A stretch of DNA of 64,000 nucleotides from Trichomonas vaginalis G3 (lineage: Eukaryota > Parabasalia > Trichomonadida > Trichomonadidae): contig NC_067203.1 of assembly GCF_026262505.1 (NCBI RefSeq), forward strand, positions 24,099,411 through 24,163,410, read 5' to 3'. The notes beneath the pieces are model-generated. The model was given only the letters and a program-made list of their open reading frames with translations. It had not been told where the DNA came from and searched no databases. A program made the position numbers and the translations under genes. Positions within the stretch are counted from its first letter, which is position 1; each line of letters begins with the position of its first letter. Below are positions 12,460 through 20,365 of this stretch, piece by piece.

Positions 12460-13763
12460 TAGGGTGTCCAAAGGTGCGTTTAGCACAGCGCTCTATATGA
12501 GACTATTAAAGGAGATATATGCTGATTATAAATATATAATAAAAAATATGAATATATGTATATGATGAGTATGTTGTATTTTGGCGCCATGCCGGGATAT
12601 AAAATGAATTTTGAGACAAGAGGCGGTTTCGCGGGAAATTTTGGCGGGATTTTTTTCATTTTTTTAATGAATCATAAAGAAAACATCCTCGCTCTTGCAA
12701 AAAAATGCAAAGACTGTAAAAAAATCTACGAGACATTGGTAAAATGCTTCGGTATGGATGCTCCTAGCTATTCCACTGTAACGTATCATGTTAGGATGTA
12801 TCACTTCATGAACAAAAAGGCGCCCATCATAAAAATTGACAAAAAATCGCCGGATCAAAGAAAAATCAAAGCAATTCTTCAAGCGCTAGATGAAGACCCA
12901 AGAGCATCACTCAGAAGGATAGAGGAGATGACAAAGATACCACGTACAACAGTCAGTTATTATCTGCACAATTATTTGAACTACAAACTAGCGTATACAC
13001 GTTGGGTTCCGCACAACCTTAATTCAGTTCAAAAAAAATCTAGAGTCCAATCTTCGAAAAAGCTCCTCTCTATATTGGGTGCGTATCAATCCAAGAAGTT
13101 TCGCTTTTTAGTAACAGGGGACGAGTCTTGGTTTCAATATGCAACAGAAGCCAAAATCATGTGGATCCCGAAGGATGAAAATCCGCAAACATTCCCGAAG
13201 AAAAAAATTGACACACCAATGATGATGTTGTCGGTTTTTTGGGGCGTGAATGGCATCATCGCAATTGATATTCTTCAAAAACCTAATACGATGAATGCTC
13301 AGTATCTAATTGACAATGTTCTTACTCAAATTATCAATTCTGATGAGTTTGAGAAATCCAAACAACAAAAACAAAAGTTTGCAATTCATTTTGATAATTC
13401 AAGAGTTCACAAAAGTCATAAGGTAATGAATTACTTGGTGGAAAACAATGTCAAAGTTGTTCCAAACCCAATTTATTCACCTGATATTGCACCCTCTGAC
13501 TTTTATTTATTCGGCACGCTAAAAAAGAGAGCTGAAGGACGCGAATTCGCGAGTCCAGATGATCTTGAAAATTTTGTAAGAGAGCAATTTGAGCAATTTT
13601 CTCATGATGATTTAAAGCGTGTCTTTCAAGCCTGGATCGATCGCTGCGAACGCGTGATTGAATCCAATGGTGATTATATTTAAATAAACTTTATATATAT
13701 GTAACTTGTTTATTTCTATTCGCAGTATTCAGGTTTGTGCTAAACACACCTTTGGACACCCTA
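12460..13763 (+). mobile_element. Tvmar1-type mariner, full length
   Basis: 1,304 bp between terminal inverted repeats of about 28-30 bp beginning TAGGGTGTCCAAAGGTG, with a TA on each side (12458-12459 and 13764-13765). One position differs between the two terminal repeats in the first 28 bases (GTGC versus GTGT). The length agrees with what I recall for Tvmar1. The left and right flanks belong to different BspA genes of opposite strand, so the element marks a rearrangement rather than a simple insertion. Confidence 0.93.
12667..13683 (+). CDS. Mariner-family transposase, intact
   Basis: 338 residues if started at MNHKENIL; the frame is open upstream to 12556 but that part overlaps the terminal untranslated region. 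A helix-turn-helix half is followed by the catalytic core. The first Asp is in VTGDESW, the second in HFDNS and the third in APSDFY, with 34 residues between the last two: the DD34D signature of mariner. It catalyses cut-and-paste transposition at TA. No stop or shift is visible, so this copy may be active. Codon and sequence identity to the truncated copy at 10724-11928 point to recent spread. Confidence 0.93.
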   Translation: MNHKENILALAKKCKDCKKIYETLVKCFGMDAPSYSTVTYHVRMYHFMNKKAPIIKIDKKSPDQRKIKAILQALDEDPRASLRRIEEMTKIPRTTVSYYLHNYLNYKLAYTRWVPHNLNSVQKKSRVQSSKKLLSILGAYQSKKFRFLVTGDESWFQYATEAKIMWIPKDENPQTFPKKKIDTPMMMLSVFWGVNGIIAIDILQKPNTMNAQYLIDNVLTQIINSDEFEKSKQQKQKFAIHFDNSRVHKSHKVMNYLVENNVKVVPNPIYSPDIAPSDFYLFGTLKKRAEGREFASPDDLENFVREQFEQFSHDDLKRVFQAWIDRCERVIESNGDYI

Positions 13764-15112
13764 TAATAAAATATTTCATTGTCTTTTACAAGCATTCCAT
13801 CAACAATTTGGAAAGGAGAGCCTTCCTCTAATCTAATATTTAAATCATTACATTCTTGGAAATCGACTGCCTCAAATTCTTTTTTCTCAGCTCCAATTAA
13901 TATTTCTTTAATTGAACTAACTCCTTTTAGAGGACTATAATCTGTTTTTTTCACACCTGGACACACAGAAACATATCTTCGATCACAATCTTCTCGATAA
14001 TAAATATAATCCTTTCCTAATTTGATTTTTTCAATTTTAGTGTCTATGAGTGAATAATTTCCAAACTCTACTATATCGCTTAGATCTAAATCTGGAATTA
14101 CAAGTTTCGTATCAATAAAAGCATAATGACCAATAGCTGTAATACTTTGAGGAAATACTACTGTTTTCAAGCTTGTGCATCCAACGAACATTTTATCTGG
14201 AATATAATCAATACCTTCAATTGTTACTGATTCAAGTTTTGTACAGTTCATAAACAAACCTACCTTTGCATATGATTGAACATTACAACTAACGAGTGAG
14301 TTACAAAATGCAAATGCGTAATCATCGCCAAGAGCATAAGGATGAATATTAGTTAGCTTTTCACATCCATAAAATGCTCTTGTTCCAATCTTGTTGATAT
14401 TTGTTGTATCAAGATCTGTCAATGATGTGCAAAACATGAAAGCATTTTCTCCGATGACTCCAACGTTTGGTGTAATATCTGTTAAACTTATACATCCATA
14501 AAATGCCTCATTAACAATTGAAAGCTCTGGATTAGATGATTTTATCGTTTTTAGGCTATAACAATTTGCGAACATTCTATAACATGTTTTTGTTAGATGT
14601 CCTAAATCAACAGTTTCCAATGAATCACACTCCGTGAAAAACTCAATTGCAGGTACTGGATCCGAAAACCTTCCAGTTGATATTGATGCGATTAAAGCAT
14701 CTTCCTGGATTTCAACTTCAATAAGAGATTGACAGTAAGCAAAAACTTGATCTTCTAAGGTAACTCTGCCCAAAACAACTCTTTGTAAGTTTGTATTTCT
14801 AAATGCACGAGATCCAATAAATGTTGCTGATTTAATGTTGATTGATTCTAATGGGCAGTTTTCGAATGCTTCGATATGAATTTTTGTTATTTCATGACCT
14901 TCTGGAATAATTACTTGTTTTAGATTCAAACAATTTTTAAATGCATATGGACCAATTTCAAATGAATTCATATTGATAGTAACTGATTTTAAGTTATGAC
15001 ATTCATAAAATGCATAGGCTGGAATGCCATTATACCAATCCCATTCATAGATATAACTTGAAACAGTATCGATTGTTATTTGCTCTAAATTTGTTTTAAG
15101 AAAACACCCATT
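13764..15112 (-). pseudogene. BspA-like subtype-2 gene, downstream part, interrupted by Maverick and mariner
   Basis: Host coding sequence on the minus strand runs from the left target duplication of the Maverick (CCATT, 15108-15112) to the mariner end at 13763. It continues the protein begun at 38161-37713: the reading frame joins exactly if the Maverick and one CCATT copy are taken out. It aligns with the paralog at 5158-7083 up to the words IFYY, where the mariner terminal repeat begins. The C-terminal half seen in the paralog (about 550 residues, with membrane segment) is absent. The Met near 15181 is inside the Maverick repeat and is not a real start. Confidence 0.88.
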
Positions 15113-15316
15113 AGTTAGTATACATATCATGGGTACTGAGGCACTGCGCGTCTCCTTACCCCTGATATGTGAATTTGACACTTTACGAAACCGTTAACGT
15201 ATATTTTACAACACAACGACAACACTAACTTAACCTTAAATATTTACAAAGCCACCAACCACTTCACCTCACTAATGTTTTCACAAACGACTTCACTACT
15301 GTAAAAATAAACGTTC

Positions 15317-15637
15317 TCACTTACAAAAGTATTGCAGCGCTTCCCATTGCTGTGCTTCACATAACAGCTCATAATCTTCTGACTCACTTTCTTCTTCATA
15401 TAGGTCAAAATCACTGTCATAGTTTATACCTGTAAGTTTTGACAAAGCTAATGAAACACGTTTACCGTTTGTATCGTATGCTTGTATAAACTTTCCATTA
15501 TGCTTGTAGTCATAAACGCTCAAACTAACTTTACCCTTTCTCCCTCGTATCTGATAGAATGTATTTTCACGAGGAACGAAGAACAAATTCTTGAACTCAT
15601 GACCGTTGTAGTTTGTTATCTCAATAGTTTTCGTCAT
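15317..15637 (-). CDS. Small conserved Maverick protein encoded inside the terminal repeat (left copy)
   Basis: 106 residues, identical to the product of 37188-37508 because the gene lies wholly in the inverted repeat. It is transcribed towards the element end. N-terminal half is mixed beta-like (FYQIRGRKGKVSLSVYDYK); the C-terminus is very acidic (EEESESEDYE). No known domain recognised. A TTTATATAAAAATAAA stretch lies just before the start. Having one copy at each end doubles dosage and means the sequence can be kept identical by end-to-end repair or replication. A role at the termini (end binding or early expression) is a guess. Confidence 0.75.
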   Translation of the reverse strand: MTKTIEITNYNGHEFKNLFFVPRENTFYQIRGRKGKVSLSVYDYKHNGKFIQAYDTNGKRVSLALSKLTGINYDSDFDLYEEESESEDYELLCEAQQWEALQYFCK

Positions 15638-15737
15638 TTATATAAAAATAAACTTAAAAATAAAATAAAAAATAAACTTAAAAATTAATGATATCACCAC
15701 TCCCACACGTATGAAAACATAGCGCAAAAATAAATTT

Positions 15738-15785
15738 AGGTGAAGCGGTGAGATCTCACCTCTTTTTTCACCTGTTTTTTCACCC
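15738..15785. repeat. 48 bp palindromic repeat, copy 1
   Basis: AGGTGAAGCGGTGAGATCTC.. followed by two T6 runs each before CACC. Core inverted repeat around AGATCT. One of six copies in the element; mirror image of copy 6. Confidence 0.9.
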
Positions 15786-15796
15786 TATTGAATTCA

Positions 15797-16027
15797 TTAC
15801 TTTATAACTCTCTTCCTTGGTTTCTTTTTAGTTGCTTTCTTCACGTCTGTCTCCAACTTGACTGTCTTTCTTCTTCGGCCGTAATGATACCAGTTACTTC
15901 CACCAGTCAATGGGTTAAATGGTCTTTCGTAAGGGTTTCCATACATTCCATAGGGACCATACGGAAGAACTACTGATGGAGGAAGAGTTCCATCGACTCT
16001 ATTTAAATGCATTGTTTCACCTTTCAT
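15797..16027 (-). CDS. Small basic Maverick protein
   Basis: 76 residues. Pro/Gly/Tyr-rich middle (LPYGPYGMYGNPYERPFN) and a strongly basic tail (KKATKKKPRKRVIK). Its ATG follows directly on the TAG of the upstream gene with no gap (16028-16030), so it is the last of four minus-strand genes packed end to end. Its final codons lie in the terminal repeat. A basic tail next to capsid genes would suit a DNA-binding core protein, but that is inference. Confidence 0.7.
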   Translation of the reverse strand: MKGETMHLNRVDGTLPPSVVLPYGPYGMYGNPYERPFNPLTGGSNWYHYGRRRKTVKLETDVKKATKKKPRKRVIK

Positions 16028-16309
16028 CTAGTCATTAAAGTCTTTTGCGTGTTTTGCAAACTCATCGTCCTTTCCTAAAGCATTTTCTGACTCAGTCGCA
16101 ACCAAATTGGATGCTTTATTTATGAGCCCTATTTTATTTAATCTTAACTTCTTTGCAACCCAGCCTCCAATCTTCCCTTTATTTGCATCTAATGTCTTCG
16201 AAACCCTTCCTCCACTCATTTTATTTACTGCGTCATAAGCTCCAAGTGCTTTTGCTCCAAATGCTAATGCTTTTGTTCCCATTGCGCCTAAAGCTGCCCA
16301 AGCTACCAT
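16028..16309 (-). CDS. Small Ala/Gly-rich Maverick protein
   Basis: 93 residues. The N-terminal 25 residues are Ala/Gly-rich and could form a hydrophobic or amphipathic helix (MVAWAALGAMGTKALAFGAK); the rest is basic then acidic (KHAKDFND). TAA|ATG junctions with the gene before it and TAG|ATG with the gene after it leave no intergenic bases. No family recognised. The shape is reminiscent of small membrane-active virion proteins, which I cannot confirm. Confidence 0.7.
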   Translation of the reverse strand: MVAWAALGAMGTKALAFGAKALGAYDAVNKMSGGRVSKTLDANKGKIGGWVAKKLRLNKIGLINKASNLVATESENALGKDDEFAKHAKDFND

Positions 16310-16534
16310 TTACACCATATTAAAATCATCTCTCTTCAATATTATCTCATAAAAGTTCTCGTTACTGGAGAAAGTCAATGAAACATAAGCGTTCTCACAG
16401 GCTTCGCCCTCACCGCTTTGCGGTCTATCTAACTTATTTCTTATCTCATCTATACGCTTCAAAATATCTGAACAATTGCTAACATCTTCTACAACAGTTA
16501 TTTCATCATGAATGACCTTCAAGAACAAGCTCAT
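16310..16534 (-). CDS. Small hypothetical Maverick protein
   Basis: 74 residues, mixed charge, no recognised domain. Start ATG at 16532-16534 abuts the TAA of the minor-capsid candidate upstream; its own TAA at 16310-16312 abuts the next ATG. Its middle (RPQSGEGEACENA) is encoded by a pair of GC-rich mini-hairpins (16400-16424), which look inserted in frame. Confidence 0.65.
   Translation of the reverse strand: MSLFLKVIHDEITVVEDVSNCSDILKRIDEIRNKLDRPQSGEGEACENAYVSLTFSSNENFYEIILKRDDFNMV
16400..16424. repeat. Two GC-rich mini-hairpins in coding sequence
   Basis: GGCTTCGCCC (16400-16409) is the reverse complement of GGGCGAAGCC found at 33031-33040. ACCGC-TTT-GCGGT (16412-16424) is a perfect 5 bp stem with a 3 nt loop. 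Both stand out in AT-rich surroundings. Confidence 0.75.
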
Positions 16535-17416
16535 TTAATATGCTATTAAAATCATTTCAATAATGAGTCCATCCTTTCCATCTTTAGGTAGCACAACATC
16601 TTTCATTGAAGAAGGTTCGACAAGTCTTATGTTAAACTTACTGACAAAGTTTGTTATACTATAATGCTTTGGCGGCGAATACATGTAGTTTGAAAGACAT
16701 AATATAGATTCTTCAGCAAATTCACTTATACTGGATTTTATAACAATGTTCTCACGAGACCAAATACCACCAATTGACAATTTTGTAAGCAATCCTGCTG
16801 AGCCTTCAACTGTAAACGTCGATGGTAACATTCCACGAAGGTCATCTATTGACATCGTTGAGTCACTGTATTTAAATATTTTCTTAAAGCAATCGTCATT
16901 ATCTAACCATGCAATAGCTTTGAAGTTTTCATTCGAATATACATCTGCTTCATTAAATGTAAATCCTGACTTCTTTGCAGAGATGACTTTAAAATCTATT
17001 GAGTTTGTTTCAAAATTATATGCTATGGTAACTTCTGAAGGTAATGGATGTCCTTCCGCAGTCAGTTGTTCTCTCACTACCGTTTGAAGCTTTGTGTTAA
17101 AAACTTTCATGTCATCTCCTGTGTCTAGGTTCACATACACAGCAACAGGAAAACTATCTTGCTTCTTTGTTTCATCATTATATCTCAAAACATTAAAGTT
17201 CTTCAATAATATTGTTCTTCCTGCTGGAATACTTCGAACCTGTCTGATTTCAATAGCTTTCTCACCTCCTACATACTCTACCCAGTGCCTTGGATATTCA
17301 TAAGTATACTGACTTTCTTGAATTTTGGTTGGTTTCATCATAACGTGTTCATAGTATATCTTTATACTCTTGTCAGTTAGACTCGGTGCTATGTTCTGAA
17401 TATTTCTGACTTGCAT
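16535..17416 (-). CDS. Minor-capsid (penton-like) candidate, paralog 1
   Basis: About 293 residues from MQVRNIQN; the frame is open further upstream, but that would overlap the ATPase start at 17433, and 17416 leaves a 16 bp divergent promoter space. Beta-rich protein. It shares an order of motifs with the product of 33052-33910: YPRHWVEYVGGEKAIEIR near the N-terminus against FPTDWIVNINEEKYIGIT, and GIWSRENIVI near the middle-end against GIWDRKQAIL. Polintons usually carry one jelly-roll penton protein; assigning this one is an inference from size, beta content and position with small virion-like genes. First gene of a gapless minus-strand run of four. Confidence 0.6.
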   Translation of the reverse strand: MQVRNIQNIAPSLTDKSIKIYYEHVMMKPTKIQESQYTYEYPRHWVEYVGGEKAIEIRQVRSIPAGRTILLKNFNVLRYNDETKKQDSFPVAVYVNLDTGDDMKVFNTKLQTVVREQLTAEGHPLPSEVTIAYNFETNSIDFKVISAKKSGFTFNEADVYSNENFKAIAWLDNDDCFKKIFKYSDSTMSIDDLRGMLPSTFTVEGSAGLLTKLSIGGIWSRENIVIKSSISEFAEESILCLSNYMYSPPKHYSITNFVSKFNIRLVEPSSMKDVVLPKDGKDGLIIEMILIAY

Positions 17417-17432
17417 TTTTAATGGAGATAAA

Positions 17433-18320
17433 ATGAAGCATTTAATACATGACGTAGATGAAGACATGAATGAAACTACAGACAAACTTAACTCTTCTCT
17501 CATTCTTCCTTTCAGTAAGGACTATGAGTTCTGTTCAAATGGCGTTTATTTCTATTGTGGAAAGATGGGTTCAGGTAAGACATTTAATTTAATTCGTCAT
17601 ATACTCATAACAGAGCGTTTAGGAAACGACTCTTACTATGACCAAATCATTATATCAGCAACTTCAGACTCTATGGATTCAACAGCGAAAACATTTATGT
17701 CAAAAGTTCAAGCCTCTGTCGTTAAAGTTCCAGACAGTGAACTCATTGAATTTCTTCAACGTTACATTCGACGTAAGAGGAAATATTATGCCATCGTTGA
17801 ATTTATACAGTCAGGAATGCAAAAGACTTCTGAGGAGATGGAAAGAATTATTGACAAACACCACTTACGTCAGTACTCAGGAGTTTACGATATGAAACGA
17901 CTGACAAACTACATTCTATCAAAACTTTCAAAATACCCCTTCAAAAAATATCCTTCAAACACTCTGCTCGTTTGCGACGACTTCGCTGGTAAAGGTTTAG
18001 TGTCAAAACCAGACTCACCATTAGCTAATATCATTACTAAAGTCAGACATTACCATTTAACTGTAGCAATACTTATGCAAACATGGAGGTTTTTAGCTTT
18101 AAACATAAAACGTCTCATAACTGACTTCGTTATCTTTCAAGGTTTCTCACGCTATGATATTGAACTCATTTGGAAACAGTCAGGTATAACATTACCTTTT
18201 GAAGAAATTTGGGAAGCATATAAGTCTCTCATCTCTCCTCGTTCATACCTTGAGATTCATATCATGACTAATACCATTAAAGTCAAAAATATTCCATGGG
18301 AACGACCAACATTGTTTTAA
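17433..18320 (+). CDS. ATP: Genome-packaging ATPase (FtsK/HerA, A32-like)
   Basis: 295 residues, a normal size for Polinton ATPases. Walker A GKMGSGKT is at residues 43-50 after a hydrophobic strand (VYFYC). Walker B is in TLLVCDDFAG near residues 177-186. In viruses with this enzyme it drives DNA into the capsid. It starts 16 bp from the divergent minor-capsid candidate. Its stop overlaps that of the convergent gene downstream: TTAA at 18317-18320 serves both strands. The frame is intact. Confidence 0.9.
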   Translation: MKHLIHDVDEDMNETTDKLNSSLILPFSKDYEFCSNGVYFYCGKMGSGKTFNLIRHILITERLGNDSYYDQIIISATSDSMDSTAKTFMSKVQASVVKVPDSELIEFLQRYIRRKRKYYAIVEFIQSGMQKTSEEMERIIDKHHLRQYSGVYDMKRLTNYILSKLSKYPFKKYPSNTLLVCDDFAGKGLVSKPDSPLANIITKVRHYHLTVAILMQTWRFLALNIKRLITDFVIFQGFSRYDIELIWKQSGITLPFEEIWEAYKSLISPRSYLEIHIMTNTIKVKNIPWERPTLF

Positions 18321-18718
18321 AGTTTAACCTTCAATTGACTGATGGTAAACAAATTCCATGCATCTCTGTCGCCATTTCTGTTAATATTTTTGCTGTCATT
18401 CATATCATCCACTTCTCCATCCGTTAGCTTTTGAGGATATGTGTTAGAATAGCTGTTCTTAAATGAAGGCTTCTCTCCCTTGAGAGCATAAACTCTATAA
18501 CTTTCTGCATACTTTATGTTTGAACCTCCTGAGCCATCATTGACATAAATTTTTATAGGCTTCCACCCTTTGTTCATGTTCCTGCTTCTTCCCTTAGCTC
18601 TTTTGTTCAGTAGTTCTACATCTTTATACACAGCTCCTGTCTCAGTGAATTCAACAATATTTTCATTCGTTAGCTTTACATTCAAACCCTTGTCGAGTAT
18701 ATTGTTCATTTCATACAT
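18317..18718 (-). CDS. Hypothetical Maverick protein
   Basis: 133 residues from MYEMNNILDK at 18718 (or 130 from the Met at 18709); the longer open frame to 18835 would overlap the divergent gene starting at 18744. Polar, Lys/Asn-rich, with a Gly-rich loop (VNDGSGGSN) near the middle. No catalytic motif; in particular no Cys/His pattern of the adenoviral protease. Converges on the ATPase gene with a shared TTAA double stop. Confidence 0.65.
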   Translation of the reverse strand: MYEMNNILDKGLNVKLTNENIVEFTETGAVYKDVELLNKRAKGRSRNMNKGWKPIKIYVNDGSGGSNIKYAESYRVYALKGEKPSFKNSYSNTYPQKLTDGEVDDMNDSKNINRNGDRDAWNLFTISQLKVKL

Positions 18719-18743
18719 ATAAAAGGTTTTTATTCTATATGAA

Positions 18744-19358
18744 ATGAGAAGCAAATCCATCTTAGCTGGTGCCGTTAATGTTCCAATTGAACCAACATCA
18801 AATGTTGACTCACGAACGACAAACAATATTGTCATAAAGAACTATAGTTCAGAGTGTTTGAAAGAACCAGAACCAGAGCTGAAATCCGTGAATTTAAACA
18901 CAGCTTCAAACGCTAACGCTACATCAGATGTTAAGTTAGAGTATCCACCACTGGACCAAATTCTTTCAAGAGAAGCCAACGACAATCCTTACATAAATGT
19001 TCAAACAAATCCTTCAGATAACGTAGACCATTACCTTCTTCAGTTATACCAAACAATTTTACTCAAAGACGATAAGAAGCTTTTGATAAATCTTATAAGT
19101 AAGAACCAAATAATTCTAACAAAGGAGGACCTTGAAAATGTTATATCACGAATAACAGGGAAGCAATGTGTCATTGACTATCTCGACCCTGAAATCGAAT
19201 GCTGTGGTCAAACGCCACCATTCATGAAAATAGGTAACATCCGCATCATTGAAACACCAGGAACTACAGGAGTTGAGTTTAAGTATAAATATTCGAATGA
19301 ATATACAAAACTTTCAACAGAATATAAACTTTGCTTGAAATATGTTTTAGTAAATTAA
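18744..19358 (+). CDS. Hypothetical Maverick protein
   Basis: 204 residues. A low-complexity polar N-terminal half (Asn/Ser/Thr/Glu) is followed by a folded-looking second half with a long helix (DHYLLQLYQTILLKDDKKLL) and a Cys pair (ECCGQ). No family recognised. Divergent start only 25 bp from the gene at 18317-18718. Its TAA and the TAA of the convergent gene overlap as TTAA at 19355-19358. Confidence 0.65.
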   Translation: MRSKSILAGAVNVPIEPTSNVDSRTTNNIVIKNYSSECLKEPEPELKSVNLNTASNANATSDVKLEYPPLDQILSREANDNPYINVQTNPSDNVDHYLLQLYQTILLKDDKKLLINLISKNQIILTKEDLENVISRITGKQCVIDYLDPEIECCGQTPPFMKIGNIRIIETPGTTGVEFKYKYSNEYTKLSTEYKLCLKYVLVN

Positions 19359-19624
19359 AGCAATTTGTAATATCTATCCAAAACTTCTTCAACAGTATCG
19401 AACTCATCTTCATAATGCAAACCTAATCTTATTGACTTGGTGCAGTTTTCACTAACACAATATAGCGCTTTGCGCTCGGCGCCTTTGACGCCTTTTTCTG
19501 TTCTCTTGACTGACATAACTAACTCATTTGTTTCATCAAACAGCAACAACCAAAGTTCATGACCTAATACATAACATTCATACTTTATATTTTTAGCTCT
19601 GAGTTCTCTTGTAAGCTGTTGCAT
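19355..19624 (-). CDS. Hypothetical Maverick protein
   Basis: 89 residues, beta-like start (YECYVLGHELWLLLFDE) and acidic end. Codons for TEKGVKGAERKALY come from two GC-rich hairpins (19464-19492). The ATG is preceded directly by an in-frame TAA, the same TAA|ATG arrangement seen in the minus-strand run at 15797-17416, which suggests the upstream minor-capsid gene may originally have ended there. Confidence 0.6.
   Translation of the reverse strand: MQQLTRELRAKNIKYECYVLGHELWLLLFDETNELVMSVKRTEKGVKGAERKALYCVSENCTKSIRLGLHYEDEFDTVEEVLDRYYKLL
19464..19492. repeat. Two GC-rich mini-hairpins in coding sequence
   Basis: AGCGC-TTT-GCGCT (19464-19476), then GGCG..CGCC (19478-19492). Stems of 4-5 bp inside the gene at 19355-19624. 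Confidence 0.7.
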
Positions 19625-20348
19625 TTAATATTTTCTAAAAAGTCAACTTCAACAGTCATTCGCACTGGTGCCTTCAGTTCTACAGGCTCTCCTTGAAAGT
19701 CAACAAGTCTGAATTGCATGTCTTTCAAATTATGAGGACTAATGCGAATCCATTTACCTAAATGAGTTGCTATGACAGGAACGTTTGGAATGAACATTGA
19801 ATTGACTGCATAACAGAAGATTTATATTCTACTGAACCTTTACTATTAACTCCTGAAATGCCTGTGACATTAGCTATTTTTGACTCAATGTATAAACAAT
19901 TACCATAACATACGTATGGAACAGATTTCATCTCAATCGTTTTGTCAACACTTTTCAAAGGAAATGTCATATGGTATGCACCCAAAAGAAGTTGAACTCT
20001 ATGACTCATTCGTGTTATCTTGAACTCTTTCTTGCTACTGAACTTCAATGTTCCCTCAGAAGAGAGTTCGACATCTATGTTGTCAATAGTTTCTTCATTT
20101 ATGAGAGTACCTATGACTCCAGCAATTTTATCTATTCTATACTCTGCTCTGTTAGGAAATGTTATAAAACTTCTTTTGTCATCTATTTCAAACTCTATGA
20201 AATCTGTTTCATCTGTTATGACAAAAGTTGCGATAGTATTGAAGTCAACAACTCTGAAAGCAAGTGCTTCATTCTGAAGACCTAAGTTTGTTTGAAGCTT
20301 TACTGTTCCATATTCGTTTGGGTCTGTACTTTGCAAATAGAACAACAT
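19585..20348 (-). pseudogene. Minor-capsid candidate, paralog 3, apparently frameshifted
   Basis: A 192-residue frame from 20348 (MLFYLQST) ends at 19770. A second frame, 19585-19797, continues with IPNVPVIATHLGKW and ends in a strand-rich segment (EPVELKAPVRMTVEVDFL) that reads as the natural C-terminal part of the same beta-rich protein. The two overlap by 28 bases in different phases, so one base near 19785-19800 seems gained or lost. A second shift at the T5 run near 19630 would end the protein at the TAA that abuts the next ATG. Start is 17 bp from the divergent fibre gene. Two overlapping genes remain possible. Confidence 0.55.
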
Positions 20349-20365
20349 TTTATTCTCATTAAAAT

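Larger units (their letters stand above)
15113..15818. repeat. Maverick left terminal inverted repeat
   Basis: Reverse complement of 37007-37712. Every position checked satisfies left + right = 52825, with no gap. It contains a complete small gene, one palindromic repeat copy, and the last codons of the gene at 15797-16027. Confidence 0.95.

Noticed and set aside
11506-12882. 72-codon frames antisense to the transposase (both mariners)
   Set aside because: Same antisense shadow in both copies; no independent support.
15119-15181. N-terminus of a BspA protein starting in the Maverick repeat
   Set aside because: These codons are terminal-repeat DNA; the real start is at 38161 beyond the element.
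18317-18718. Adenovirus-type cysteine protease of the Maverick
   Set aside because: No His/Cys catalytic pattern here or in any other small protein of the element.
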